A DNA stretch of 64,000 nucleotides, from the NCBI GenBank assembly GCA_011109175.1, contig RDEW01000001.1, positions 1,626,360 through 1,690,359 of the forward strand, read 5' to 3'. The DNA is from Dicyema japonicum. Its lineage: Eukaryota > Dicyemida > Rhombozoa > Dicyemidae. The notes below the pieces were generated by a model, which saw nothing but the letters and a program-made list of their open reading frames with translations, was not told the origin of the DNA and did no database searches. Shown in pieces: positions 22,646 to 35,074 of the stretch (positions within the stretch are counted from its first letter, which is position 1; every line of letters begins with the position of its first letter). The position numbers were made by a program, and so were the translations under genes.

Positions 22646-25240
22646 CTTCTCCAGTTGATCTCTGTTGCAATCGTGAGAGGCAACACAACGTCGATAATAC
22701 GGCGGGGTCCACCATGGATGTGCTAATTATTGTCCTAACAAGTTTTCACATAATATTGTGGAAGTACGGATGTCAGATAGAACTAAGAAAAATTCAGGGT
22801 CCTTTTAATTAAAAAATCATATTTATAAAAATTAATTAAAATTAGTTGTGTCAAGTTCAATCATGTCCCCGGTTTTTCTATACGGCTCAAAATAATAGAT
22901 ACTGCAAAAGGCGGAACAATTTGAAGGGTATTTAAACTTTTTCGATAATATAGATCAGGTTTTAATTTCAAATATTTTCCACTAATAGTAAACGCAGTGA
23001 TTGTGTCTAACTTTTGCAACATCATTGTTCACATTAATTATTAAATTTTATTTCCAACTCGTTGCCATATAGGTCCCGTGGACGATATTTTTACAAGTTT
23101 GTTAAGGGTGCAATAGCTTGAATAAGTTAGAACTCCTGATATAGATCGACAACATTTAGCCAACAAAAATTAATTGAATCTGAAATTGGAAACTAGGATT
23201 TGAAGGTAACACTAAGGCTCTTAAGAAATGAGACGTTTCACTTAACAAATTATATATGCCTTTGTTCATTGTTCTATTCAAATACAACCAAATTTCCTTC
23301 CTTCGCAATCACAAGCAAGGATCGTGCCAAATATGTTAAAAATGAATAAATAGCTTCGTTCAACGCAATATTCAACCATATTTGAAGTCACATTAATTTT
23401 GTAGTAAAATAAACGTCAAATGTCGTGAAACGCTGGACTTGGGGTTTATTTAATATTTTCATACAAATTAAGGCATAGGTTATTGTTCGAAAATCAAAAG
23501 TATAGCAAAAATACAAAGACCTCATTCTTCACAGTCAAAAAGTTTGTGCATTAGCATATTGGGGAATGTAACACTAGATATCGATTCATTGATTGTGCTG
23601 ACATAAATTCTTGCTCCACACAATCACATGAGATTCCTCAACAGTGATACAGTCATTAATCATATAACATGTCGGATTATTAATTCTTTGTATAGAAACG
23701 ATAATTAATGGCATGTGACATGTATCCACCACCTTGTAAGGGACAACATAAAAACATTTTTTCTCTTGTGTGCTTTTTGGTATATTTTTGGGATAAATTA
23801 TGGGAAAATTTAATCTTGTGAAATTGGAATATTCGGATAAATAAAAATTTAGAATTACAAGAAATGTCAAAGGAATTGGGCAAAGTAGAATTCTGGAAGA
23901 AAATAAATAAAATAATGCTGAAATAAAAAAATAGTCTGTAAGGCACTAATAGTCAAGAGAATATAAAAATGGATTGAAATCACGAGTTCATACAATTCGA
24001 TGGTCCATTCAAATCTAAATTGGTTCTCAAAATTTCTTTAGTCAGACAATACAGAAATCGAAAATAAAAAACTTTGCACTGACTTCAAAATCAAGCAAAT
24101 TCACAGAAAACCTAGCAATCCTCGGTGACAAGGGATTTCAAAAGATTCCATCAAACAAATGTATTTGAATTGTCCAAAATGGTGGATAACAGTGAAAAAT
24201 AGTTGCTTGACAAATCAGAATCAAATGAGGAGCGGTATTTTGACGAAATTTATTAATAAAGATCGTAACTTTAAACCTATAAATGTTCAGGAATATTTAA
24301 TTTCGTATTACAATTAATAATTTCGCGTTGAGGTTGTTTTAAATATTTTAATTTGACGTCCGTAAATACGAGTCCCTCGGTGTGTAACAACTGGAACCGG
24401 GATACGAAGACGGACGCCTTTCTCTCCTGCATTGATCCAAACTCGTTCAAAAGGTGTAAGCGAAGGGAGAGATTTTCAATTTAATAGTAAAAAAATCTGA
24501 AAGTAAAAATATCGACTGTAGGAATGAGAAACTAAAGAAATAGTTATTCAAATTAATAATTCTTTGTTGTTAACAAATCATATGACATCAATTGAAGTTA
24601 ATATTAGTTCAATGTTAATTATTCTTTGTTGTTTGCATATTGGCTCCCCATTGGTATCACGTTGTCCAAAATACTAAATAACAATGAAGAAATGTGGCCT
24701 GATTCAATAGAAAATGCTGTTCTTTGTGTTTAATGAATAAAAATGACATCGATTGAAGTTAATCTTAGTTCAATACTGTATATAGGTATCGTCGCGTTAA
24801 CATGTGTTTTAATATTCATGAAAATAATCTTGAGGACGACGTAGCAACTTAGATCGAATATTCTGGAAGACACATATAGTCGAAGAATATAAAAAGGGAG
24901 AAATCAAATAGTGAAAAATAATCCATTTTTATAGGTTACCAAAATATAAAACATATATTAGACATTTTAATAACAGCTTCTACACTATTTGATGAATCCA
25001 ATAATATACTATTGAAGAAAATATATCACAATACTAAAATGAAATACCACAAACAACTAACCACAAGAACGTGCTAACCCATGCCAAATAATATATAGAT
25101 GTTAAAAGGTTCGCCATATTGTAAAACAATTTTTAAAAATAAATAGGTATTAAATTAATTTAAATTAGTCAAAATTTGACATTAATTGTTAAATCTACCA
25201 TAATTATTGTTATTCTTTTAGTTTTGCGAAGATCTAACAT
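22646..25240. other. AT-rich stretch without genes
   Basis: No conserved frame on either strand. 24582-24620 and 24743-24790 carry, inverted, the end sequence of the integrase element (TTGAACTAAGATTAACTTC when read on the minus strand). So two solo ends or MITE-like derivatives sit here. Confidence 0.5.
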
Positions 25241-27930
25241 TCCCGGAGAAAATCCTTTGCCCATCGAAGAGAAAAGCACTTTCCGTCTCTTCAGCTAAAC
25301 ATAAATGGAATTAAGGAAAAATTAGGGAACTCCACTCACTCCTGGCTTGTCAAAAGATTAACGTTACGTTGATTCAACAGACTGTCTTTTAATGACCCTA
25401 TTCATACATTCTCAGGATACAAAACTATCAGGAAAAACCGTAAAGAAAAAAGAGGTGGAGGTCTGCTCACTCTATTCAAAAAGAACTTGAAATGCAGAGC
25501 CATCTCCTCGGAAGTGAGGAAACTTGTTGGGGATGATGATGTAACAGAAATAATTGGAATCTCGCTCGGGACAACTTGTGAATATCTAGGAAGACTATGC
25601 CTTGTGAATATCTACGTTCCGCCTCCTGGTTCCTGTCCGAAGAGCTATGTTATGCCATACCTATCACTACTGTTTTCCTTTGATGAGATCATCATCTGCG
25701 GGGATTTGAATGGACAAATATGAGGAAAGGCAAAAGAGGGCTTAGAGTAACGGAGCGTTGGATTTGTGAAGATCACCGACCCGGACCTACGCCTCTGGAG
25801 GCCCTTCTGAGACTAGACTCCAGATCACGGGAAGGTGGCCCTGAAAATTCTGGCAGCCGTCGTGTACGTTCATGCGCGGGCACGAAGGAAGAACACCGGG
25901 CAAAAATGAGGTCTCTGTTAGAATGCATCGGGATCACGTAATAATTAGTTTGGTTTTACCGTGATCTTGAGTTAAATACTTAAATAAAAATTTTTCCAGT
26001 GAGCTTTATTCTTCACTAGAAAATTGAGGTCCTTCTATTTCTCTTATCAAACCAAAACGTGACTCAACCACAAATAATATTTTTATGGAAGGCGATTAAG
26101 ACCAAAAATCGTCCTACTCGAGCAGTCCAGATGGATTTCTACAATAGTATTGAGGAAGACAGGCCCTTATGCTATCATAGCTTTTCAATCTCTCCGTCAG
26201 CAAGGACTCCATCCCTACCCTATGGAAATTATCCGATATACGACCAATCTTAATACCAGGACGGCCGAAAAACTCACCTTCCTTTACAGACCTGTCAACA
26301 CATCAAAACAGTTTAATTCAGTTGGGGTGAATATACCTAAATTTATTGGAGATCCAAGACCTCTTACTAACAAAATTACAATAAAGGAAGTAACAAATGC
26401 ATTCATACACCTAAACGGCAATCGTTAAGCTGCCTATGATGGTATCCCGGGCGAGTTACTAAAACATGCTCCGGTTATTGTGGGAATATAATCACGGATA
26501 TATTAACGAGTCTATGGAACTTCAATGTTCACTTCCATTAGGACATGGAGTCTTAATTCCGATACACAAACCTGGGAAAAGAAAGGGATCACTGGATGGA
26601 TCAAGGCCTATTATTCTACTGTCAACTATCAGGAAACATTATCGATCATAGTGCTTAACCGGGAGCCAGTGGAAAAATACCTTTCCTAAAGACAAAGTGG
26701 GTTTAGAAGTGGAAGGTATACCTCAGATATCATGTGGAGTCATCGATGGCTTACATCAATATGTAAAAAATATACGAATGTCATCTACATCCTAGGAATT
26801 GATATAACGAAGCCTTTTGACAACATCAACAGAGAAAAACTCGAGTATCCTAAAAGAACTGCTCGATGAGGACTGCCTGAAACTAAGTCTATTACTGTCT
26901 GAACTAGACCCATACGTGAGAATAGGAAGTAAGCATTCAAAGAGTTTCAGTACCAACATGAGCACTCCACAGGGAGATTCATCATTGCCAATTCTATTCA
27001 TCATATACCTTAAAGCTGCCATAGGGAGCTGAGAAAAGATACGGGTCCCAAATACGAAGACATAATCGAATCACTATATGCGGATGATGTAGACTTTGTG
27101 TCTACTGACCTGGAAACACTTGACTAAATATTACTCCAAGCCAAACTTATTTCGAATAAATGAGATCTGTGCAGAAACATTACAAAAAATGATTATACAC
27201 GAATCGAACAAGCAAATCAAAAAATGATGAATGCTGGAGACATAGAAATAACTCGGTTCACTACTAGGTGACGCCGAGGATATTTGTCTTAGGAAAATGC
27301 TGGCAACCACTTATATAAGAAGCATGTATCACTGAAACTTCGTGTCAGACAATACAACACATTTTTAAGCCAATATTGCTATACAATTCCGGAACACGGG
27401 GAATTTCGAAAAACGATTTGAGAAGCCAGATACTTTTCACAGAAGCCAACTGCGCATACTGAATTTTCTGGCCAGAAAAATCTCAAACGATAAACTACAT
27501 ACTCTATGTAAATCTAGACCAGTTAGCATGGACGAGATGGAATCTATTTGACACATTCTTAGACTAAACCCGACTACCCCGTGCAACAGAATAATGGAAG
27601 AATATTTCTACTGCGCCGGAAATCACGGATTTCGAGGCAGACCAAGAAATACACTTCCAATTTGCTTAAAAGATGATTACGAAAGATATCTAACTAACTA
27701 CCTAATTAATACCATACTTCTATCATATCGGAACAATCTCTTCATTGCCGTAATGGATAGCTCTCCCTCAGTTGTTGATACGGTGGTTCAGTCAGACCTT
27801 AACTTGGTGTATGATTGATTATCTTTCGACATATTTCAATCAAAAGTGGGATCGCTGGCGAACTCATCGGCAAGAGTCCGGGAAGTGCTTATTTGGAGAT
27901 AGCCATGGGTCTGTTGGGTGAGCCAAGAAT
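25240..27930 (+). mobile_element. LINE-B copy, endonuclease plus RT, decayed
   Basis: The most complete LINE-B copy. 25300-25720: APE-type endonuclease pieces (NGIKEKIRELHSLLA, GYKTIRKNR, VNIYVPPPGS, IIICGDLNGQ). The end of the endonuclease is replaced by a DR-1 insertion (25765-25985). 26270-27060: RT with AYDGIPGELLKHAP, RQSGFRSGRYTSDI, ILGIDI..PFDNINREKLE, STPQGDSSLPILFIIYL, then YADDVDFV. 27300-27830: C-terminal region with ILRLNPTTPCNRIMEEYF and GFRGRPRNTLPICLKD. 27850: the shared 3' block. Many stops and frame changes; inactive. Confidence 0.85.
25765..25985 (+). repeat. DR-1 copy inserted in LINE-B
   Basis: The longest DR-1 copy: 'GAGACTAGACTCCAGA', 'CATGCGCGGGCACGA', 'ATGAGGTCTCTGTTAGAA', 'GGGATCACGTAATAATTAG', 'TTGGTTTTACCGTG'. 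It interrupts the LINE between endonuclease and RT. Nearly collinear with 32890-33080. Confidence 0.75.
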
Positions 27931-28031
27931 ATATAAACTTCATTTAATAAGCTAAAAAATAAATAAGAAATTAAAATAAAATCGAAATTTAAAATTTTCG
28001 TTTAAATACGATTCCTTCCTTGTGGCGTATA

Positions 28032-29265
28032 ATGGGTAAAAAGTCACTAAGCAGGACCAGAAGTGGAAGATATATCAATCCAACAGAACAATACAGTAAA
28101 TTTTCCCCATAACAACATGCAGGGAAGTATATTAAACAGAAGGAATCTAAGAGGAATAAACAACAACGAACATCTGCTCGAAACAACCCCATCAACGGAA
28201 AAGATCCTCACCAAATACTTAACGAACTGGAAGAACTTGACAATCGAGGTTTTCTGACCTTATCTTTGTAGAATTTGACCTTGATAGACTGGACTCTCAA
28301 TTGGTTTTTGTGTGGCGTGAAAAACGAAAGAAGCTGAGGGAAAATTTCGACAAGATAATCAAATTTTTAGTACTTAAAACATTAATTCCAGGAAAAAGAG
28401 GACACTTTTCAATGTGAAAACCTTAAGAATCTTCTCCAAATCTACGAAATTAAGCGATCTCAACGAGAATTGGCTTTTGGTTATGACGTTTACAATTTAC
28501 TTGCAGAACGAGCTAAAATGGCTCAGGATATTCCACTTGAAGAAATCCCCATACCAGAATCAATTGAGGAACCCATAGAAGAGTTTCAGGAACACCAGGT
28601 CTCCGTTCCTGAGGAGACTGAGAGGACTGCGAGAACCCAGGAATCTGAGGAGGAGTTCGACCTGTCTGATTTCGAATCCACATACGGTGATCCTCCTGCC
28701 CCTCCCCCAGGGTCTCCTCCAGTTATAAGTAGTGAGGAGGAGGATGAATCACGTAATGAATGTATTGCGATCTTTTATTTAGACTGGCTACCTTACCAAG
28801 AAGGCGGTCAATTTCAGCAATATCCCGCCACCATGCCTGCCTCATTCATTCCCCACCATGACGAGGCCTACTACATCCCCCAGCAGAATTTATACCCTCA
28901 GTCCTTCGATCAACCCTACAGTCTGTCCTCCTACAACCCCCCAGTGACAGCATACAACGCCCCAAAAATATTCAGTTTTCTTACATACTCAGCCTAGATT
29001 ACGAATATGGGGGTCATGCTACGATAGAGGCTAAACCAAAGCTGCGGAATCTGCGGGAGGCAGCCACGTGCTTTACCCCCACTGTTTTAAAGGTCCATCG
29101 ACAATACAAGGATGCCCAAGGCCGACTAATCGACAAACCAAGTCTTTAATAGTCTAACAAACAGAATCTAAGCCCATGGACCCTTTGGAGGTGACTCAGC
29201 AAGAGAGTGAATCAAAAGAAGAGGCCTACGAACAATTCATGGAGGAGATTAAAGACTTGATATAG
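28032..29265 (+). CDS. WBP11: WBP11-like pre-mRNA splicing factor
   Basis: Nuclear proline-rich splicing cofactor; relatives bind WW domains and PP1. Seven exons: 28032-28095, 28123-28248, 28272-28369, 28392-28752, 28783-28974, 28998-29141, 29165-29265. Introns are 27, 23, 22, 30, 23 and 23 nt. The spliced product is 361 residues (human about 641). The N-terminus is the family signature: MGKKSLSRTRSGRYINPTEQ, then KESKRNKQQR, then REKRKKLRENFDKI and a charged EKED helix with IPLEEIPIPE. The middle is acidic with a PPAPPPGSPP stretch (about residue 195). The C-terminus matches the family end: ATIEAKPKLRNLREAA, CFTPTVLKVHRQ, then YEQFMEEIKDLI and TAG. The 30-nt intron has no in-frame stop, so retention would insert ten residues. 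The proline-rich section is much shorter than in vertebrates. Confidence 0.92.
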
Positions 29266-29664
29266 TTGATAACGAATTGTTAAGTATTATCATGAGTGTC
29301 CACAACATACTCAAGTACATCCTGTGCTACCTCTTGTTGGAGGTCCAACTTTAATACCCCCTACAGTCAACCTGAGAATAACTGATTTCCCCGTTACCCC
29401 ACTTCTTATGCACGTAGAAATTAAATTCATCGATTTCTTCCTAAGATAATATCGGTGGTTATACGCTATCTTCTGACGTGTTGGTAGATGGGAACACAAA
29501 TTCGTTGTCGTCTACCAAAGGCTAAGGTTATATTAGAGTTTATACGCTATGTACGGTGTCACTTAAGCCGTTGGTGGCTGTGAGGTTGTTGTTGCCTGAG
29601 GTCGAGTAATCACTGGTGGATTGATCTCTGAGTTTTTTGGCACGTGGCTAAAATTGTAATATGC

Positions 29665-30159
29665 TTATACGATGTTGTATAAGCTTGGAGTTGTTGGGGG
29701 CAAAATGTCTATAAGGAAGTCGAAGTAGTTCTCCTGTCTTGTGGCAGAAATCATGTCGGTTATCTGAAATACCGAAAAAACTGGGACCTGAAGAGTTTTG
29801 CGGTTCTTTAGGCACGTGTTGTACCAGGACCGTTTTGTGAGGTCTCTTATAAAGAGTTCGGAAGCCTTTGATAAGAGGTAAGGGACGCTGGCTGCTATTT
29901 TTCGATATTTTTTGTCCGCTTTGATGATTCGTTTGATCCGTGCCGGGGGAAGAATGCACTTCCTGACTGACTGCTGACAGATTAGAAGTACAATTACACG
30001 TGTTTGTTGTTGTAAGTCGAGGACTGTTTCGGTGAAAAATTGGGTCATTTCTTGTCCAATAGAAACACGAGATCCGTTTTTTTTGTCATAAAAGACCTCA
30101 ATCACCTCGTTTTGATTAGGTTCTTGGTCCACATCTGGTGTGTCAGGATTGGAGGACAT
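29665..30159 (-). CDS. NFYC: NF-YC-like histone-fold transcription factor subunit
   Basis: The NF-YC subunit pairs with NF-YB and recruits NF-YA to CCAAT boxes in the nucleus. The minus-strand gene has three exons: 30159-29998, 29973-29788 and 29763-29665. Both introns are 24 nt (29974-29997 and 29764-29787), giving about 148 residues. The histone fold is clear: ILPPARIKRIIKADKKYRKI, then YLLSKASELFIRDLTKRSW, RKTLQ-ITDMISATRQENYF and DFLIDILPP, matching LARIKKIMK...FDFLIDIVP of the family. The short N-terminus is acidic and there is no long Gln-rich tail, so this is close to the minimal subunit. Neither intron contains an in-frame stop. A 3'-splice-like TTTATTTTCCCAG lies about 15 bases upstream of the ATG on the coding strand. 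The ATG at 30159 is the first usable Met. Confidence 0.9.
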   Translation of the reverse strand: MSSNPDTPDVDQEPNQNEVIEVFYDKKNGSRVSIGQEMTQFFTETVLDLQQQTRVIVLLICQQSVRKCILPPARIKRIIKADKKYRKIAASVPYLLSKASELFIRDLTKRSWYNTCLKNRKTLQVPVFSVFQITDMISATRQENYFDFLIDILPPTTPSLYNIV

Positions 30160-30369
30160 AATCACAAAACGTCTGGGAAAATAAATATTAAATTTTTTTT
30201 AATATTTAAATTAATTTTTTATAATCATTTCTTTAAAAATTTGTGATCTTTTTTTGAATGCCGTATTTCTAATGTATTTAAAATAATTATGTAATTGAAA
30301 TCTGTTTAATTTGTCCCCATCGCGGTCCGGATCAAGTTGAGATTTTTCTGATATTTGTCGCATATATAC

Positions 30370-30900
30370 AAAACATGTTTCGAGAATGATAAACACGTGT
30401 CAAATACCAGTCACAATATTTTGGGATTTTTGACAAAAGGAAGATGAGTGTTATTAAGACATAGCATAGATTACAGGTTAAACTGAGCGGTCAGTTGTAA
30501 AATGGTTATAAATGATTTGGCGGGAGAAGGATTCAAGAGATTATGATCCACCCATGAGGAAATAGTATTAGGGTGTTCTTGAAGAATGTAGAAGCAATGG
30601 TTATTATGGTGACGTGACGCAACCTCAATATCATCAGCATACATTAGTGATGTACTCTCGTTAGTCGGAGCTGGACAAATATGGGTTAAAATGTGCTGGA
30701 CGAGAACTGAGCCTTGGGGTCTCCATTGGGTAGGTATCTGTAACGTGAGTTGACATGATAAAGGAACGTCAAGACGGCTACACGGGAACGTGAACAACCA
30801 CTGTTAGCCCGGTAAGGGATCTCCGTATCGAGGACCTTGTTGGTTCTGTCGATGTTCTGTCGAAAGCTTTATCAATGTTAATGCAACAATTGTTCTCTTT
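30370..30900 (-). mobile_element. LINE-C reverse transcriptase fragment
   Basis: Minus-strand copy of the element at 7441-7860, keeping more of the centre: INIDKAFD, PQGSVL, TSLMYADDIEVASRHHN with YADD, WVDHNLLNPSPAKSF, and after a frame change NPKIL-LVFDTCLSFS. Non-functional. Confidence 0.75.
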
Positions 30901-31134
30901 GGAGGATTTGTAATAGTCGCGGTATCAGTCTGTTTCCAAAACAACCAAGATATCTCCTCATCCCCGACCCTATCAAAAAAATCAAACTCCTGCTATTCCC
31001 TTCTCTCCGTGGTATTAAAGATTTAGGAATCTAATTGAATGATTGCTGAGTCTACATTTATTTTGTTTTAATGACACATAAAGCTGACATCATTTGAAAT
31101 TTAAGTACAAATTTATTAAGGAAAAAAATATCGG

Positions 31135-31220
31135 CCAAGATGAGGTCCTTGCTTGAGCGTGATGGGATCACGCGATTAGCTAGTTTGTGTAACCGTGGTC
31201 TCTAGTGTTATTATTAAGTG
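31135..31220 (+). repeat. DR-1 copy
   Basis: AGATGAGGTCCTTGCTTGAG, GGGATCACGCGATTAGCTAG and GTAACCGTGGTCTC, followed by TTATTATTAA. The flank resembles the copy at 46155-46265. Confidence 0.7.
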
Positions 31221-31279
31221 AGTAAATGATCATATAGCGGCCGCCTTGATGCGTGGCTATTCCCTCTCATGGTAGCGAG

Positions 31280-32830
31280 CGAGATTCACACAAATAACCA
31301 CCATCGCTCACGGGGGTCTCCTGGTCGTGTAGAAATCCGATTCCCTAGACGACTCAAGATTTCAGCTTTGCATTGCGACTCGAATTGGACGTATGCCAGC
31401 GATATAGATGCCGTTGTGGAAGATACGTTGACGCCAAAGGAATACATCCTCTGTCTTGAAACGTGCACTGCGCTACAGAGACGTTGTTCTACGGGCCCTC
31501 AGAGCCACAGGGTTCAGGCTTAACTGGAACTTTTAGGTTTTGGAGGGAGACGAAGGGAAAAGGTCAGATACAATGTCATTATTTCCATACTCCCATGGAA
31601 AATAATTTGTTTGGGACGCCATGTGTAGACACCTTTTTTGGACAAGATAGTTGATGGCGACCATTACCCTGAGACGCCGCAGAGTAGACGGAGGTCAGGA
31701 AAATTCGAAAGTACCTAGAATCCCCAAGGTTTCGGGAAAAAATAGTCTTCTCTGACTTTTTGTCCTGTTGTAAAGTCCGAGGCGCTACAGTTGTACGGTA
31801 CATCCCAGCCCTCCCGTTACTACTTCATTATAGCCCTTCAAAAACTCAATCGACAGGAGAAGCGTGAATTCTTTAACGTCAACCCCCTTGAAGTGGTTGC
31901 TTGCATTTGGATTCAACCAATTTGTCAAAAGAAATGTTCAATAACTTCTCAATAGACGACCTCAGTGTCACATCAATGGTCTTCAAATATCCATGTCCAT
32001 AGAACACAGGGCAGTCCACGTTGAGAAACGGAGGTGCGGGATGGGAGAAAAGTTCCGTAGAAAAAAACACAGTATGTTTGTCAAAAAGAAGGAAATTGTG
32101 TGCAAAAAGCAGTGCGGAGTTATTGTTTGTAGGAGAGTTGAGATTTTCCTGATGGATCGAGAAGAGCCAATGAAAATGGAGTCTTTAGCTTGGGGTGGGA
32201 TATTCTAGAGAGAAATGAGATATCTTTGATAGCGTTTGAGAAAAGTCATCCTCCAAGCATGCCTTGTTTATGATTTCGCATTTGGAAGAAAACCCTAGTC
32301 CAAGTGCAGAGATAACGGAAAGGGCGGATCTGACCTCAGTCGTCACAGGTTCCCAATCTCCTCTAATAATAGCGACGTTTAAATATCAGACGTTACGCGG
32401 TGCCCTCGTTGCGGAAACGGGTGAGTCAACCCCAATGCAAATACTAGAAGTCATATCGGATTTCCTTATTGCATCGATTCTGGACTTGAGAGTGTCCTGG
32501 CAGTTTGCCTAAGGAAAGGTTTGTAATTCGTCCATTTTTGGATCCTGACAATTCGAACCTCAATTATGAAATTCCAAAAAACGCTGAAAATGCCCATCTT
32601 CACAACGACGGTATCCACGTCTGGTAGGCAGTTCAGGGTTTAAGAGATCATAGGCAGTTTTGGTAACAATTTTGGGAGATAGGCGTCTGAATACACTTCC
32701 AATATCAATCGGCCAAATCCCTACACAATGTTTTCTATATCCAAGCAATTTGGAGGAAACCAATAGGTCGTGAGCGTATTTGAAAATTTCAATTTGTCAA
32801 ACTTGGTTAGTGAGAACCTCATAGAGTTGG
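31280..32830 (-). mobile_element. LINE-A copy, RT region, minus strand
   Basis: In order on the minus strand: IGSVFRRLSPKIV (32640-32700; RT fingers), a damaged centre, SALGLGFFSKCEII (about 32290), then FLNVDCPVFYGHGYLKTIDV, TLRSSIEKLLNISFDKLVES and KCKQPLQGG (31880-32030), which is the conserved post-RT segment. No intact catalytic box is visible. Sequence toward 31280 is likely its continuation but is not recognisable. Confidence 0.65.
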
Positions 32831-32889
32831 TTAAAATGTTCCTCCTATCGACAGCGGCAACAAGAGTAAGATCCTTTATATGGCTTGAC

Positions 32890-33085
32890 CAACGCCTCTA
32901 GAAACCCTTATGAGACTAGACTCCAGAATGCGGGGATGCGACCCCATAAATCAATTCAGCCGTCCTATACAATCATGCGCGGGCACAAGGGAGGAACACG
33001 GGAATAGATGAGGTCACTGTTGGAACGCATCAGGATCACGTGATGATTATTTTGGTTTTACCGTGGTCATGGGTTATTAAGAAAC
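32890..33085 (+). repeat. DR-1 copy, long
   Basis: Collinear with 25765-25985: GAGACTAGACTCCAGA, CATGCGCGGGCACAAGG, ATGAGGTCACTGTTGGAA, GGATCACGTGATGATTA, TTGGTTTTACCGTGGTC, then TTATTAA. Confidence 0.75.
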
Positions 33086-33714
33086 GGAACAATTTCAAGG
33101 GTATTTGAATTAATTTTGTTCGTAATCATGAGAGGGAATAGCCACTCAGTCAGGGGGTTACCGTATGACCCTCGGAATTTTTGTTTATTAATATAATTAA
33201 TACAAGTGGCATTAACCCTATTAAACTATCCCAAATTCTCTCTGTGATAAAACACGTGTTCTAATAAGGTGTATCACATATTTTGTTAAAGACAGCACAA
33301 AATGTGCAATAAGTTGTGGATGACATTTCAAGCATCTCACTGAATCTAGATTTTTTTATTTTCATATAAAAAAAAGTGAAAGTCAGCACCAGCTGCCAAG
33401 AGACAGTGACTATTGCGACGAATGGCGGCACTCCAAGACGTTCAAGGAACCAATGCCGCTCCCAATGGTCTCCGTGCCTTGATGAGATTAGTTTCCAATC
33501 TCTCGGATGACATATGATGATAGCCCCGGCCACATCCGAAGTCTCAAACTCCTGAGTTGTAATGCTATCTTTGTTGAATATCCCCCAGTTTGGGAAACCC
33601 AGGCATAAACGATTATGGTAATGAAGAAAAACATCTCAATAGATTACAAGGATAAACATAAAAATGAGTGAAAAGACTCGATAATTGGAAAAGAAATCAA
33701 AAGTTCCTTCAGTC

Positions 33715-33955
33715 TGATGACGTCATTTGATACACCTTACTAGGAGACGTTCAATCCCTGGCCGGCACTCAAAAAGATCCAACTATTTATTCCAACGAGA
33801 AAGAATTTCTTTCTCTGGCGACGTGTTATGGAATCGATATCAGCTCCCTGGACAACATCCTCCAGATCACTGTTCTTGGGTGAAGGTCCTGCTGGAACGC
33901 GTCCAGCATCAAGGATTAGTTATTTTGGTTTCACCCTTGGTCTTTAAAACAATCT
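33715..33955 (+). mobile_element. LINE-A N-terminal-region fragment plus DR-1 tail
   Basis: 33720-33870 encodes PALKKIQLFIPTRKN in one frame, the same block as at 9828-10169 (-) and 20455-20625 (+). It runs into a DR-1 copy (33875-33955: AAGGTCCTGCTGGAAC, ATTTTGGTTTCACCCTTGGT). Confidence 0.5.
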
Positions 33956-34089
33956 TATTTTTTTAAAAAGCTTGGGTTATGGATTTATTAACAATGAGAT
34001 TCTTGTGCATTAGGCATGGATCTAATTCATACGATTTCCCGATCAATAGTGTAACTTAAAAATCACCCCCAAGTTAGGCAGGAAACATG

Positions 34090-34660
34090 CTCACTAGGTG
34101 ATTCCAGCTTCTCTTAGTAGCCTTCTCAACTTTTCTCAATGTTATACCTGCGACCAACGCGCTTTCTATACACTCGGTATCACATCGGTGGTTGGGAGAT
34201 ATCATGTTGGAACCCGTCTTCTTTCAGAAGGATCTGGAATGGTGTTGGCCGTAGCAGAACAGCCGAGAAACGTTGAAGAGTTTTGTCAATGTTGCTTAGA
34301 AGTTGGCAATCTTCTTTACGTTTGTTTTAGATAGGCTCGTACCCCATGCAGCGCATCCATAGCTGATCTTGGTTATGTGCATTCTGCGTAAGTGAGTTTA
34401 TTGATGAGTTGAAGCAACTTCCATAGTGACCCAGGAGAGCCCTTCAAAACTTACTTTTTGAGAGGAAGATATGGTATTGCTGACGTGTTTGCTAATTGTT
34501 ATGAGTGAGTCGAACATGACCCCCAAAATCTTATTTTCACACTTCCATGGAAACATGGTTTTTCCGTCTACTGAGTACATTCTCAATTGGATTGAGGGAT
34601 GCTGAGTAAGGGGCACATAAAGAACATGGAGATTTGTTGTTTTAATCAACTCTAACACGT
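34090..34660 (-). mobile_element. LINE-C RT C-terminal fragment
   Basis: The minus-strand frame NKILGVMFDSLITISKHVS matches the segment following the YADD box in LINE-C (PKILGLTFD-type). Further on, the SYGCAAWGTSLSK region typical of CR1/Jockey-like C-termini is readable after a frame change. Confidence 0.65.
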
Positions 34661-35074
34661 GTATAATGATAATACTTAAATTATTAAGAATAAAGACTAG
34701 GTCTTCAAGCTTTTTTAAAGATTTAAAAAACCCTTAAAATCTGGATGACCTAAAACAACAGGAATTGAAACTGACGTCATCATAACTTACGTCGATGATA
34801 CCACACGGATTCGGGACATCCAAGCAACTAAGACAAAAATAAAATTTCATCTGGATCGACTAAACGTTTTACTAAGGACATCAGACAATCAACTACCGCT
34901 AAAAAGCCCATCAACTTAAGACTTGTAAGAAACCCTCACAGTAAACGAACCAACATTGTATTCAAAAAATTCCAAAAAATACAATAATAATTTTGATAAT
35001 TTTCTATAACATTAAACTATTAAATTCAGACAAAAAATTTTCTATAACTATGGCCAAACGAAGTAAAATAACCC

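Noticed and set aside
28753-28782. WBP11 region 28753-28782 as coding sequence rather than intron
   Set aside because: It can be read through, but it starts GT, ends TTTATTTAG and is hydrophobic (IAIFYLDW-type) in an acidic, proline-rich context. Splicing keeps phase, so an intron is likelier.
32264-32512. 82-residue plus-strand frame
   Set aside because: It lies antisense to the LINE-A copy at 31280-32830 and has no motif of its own.
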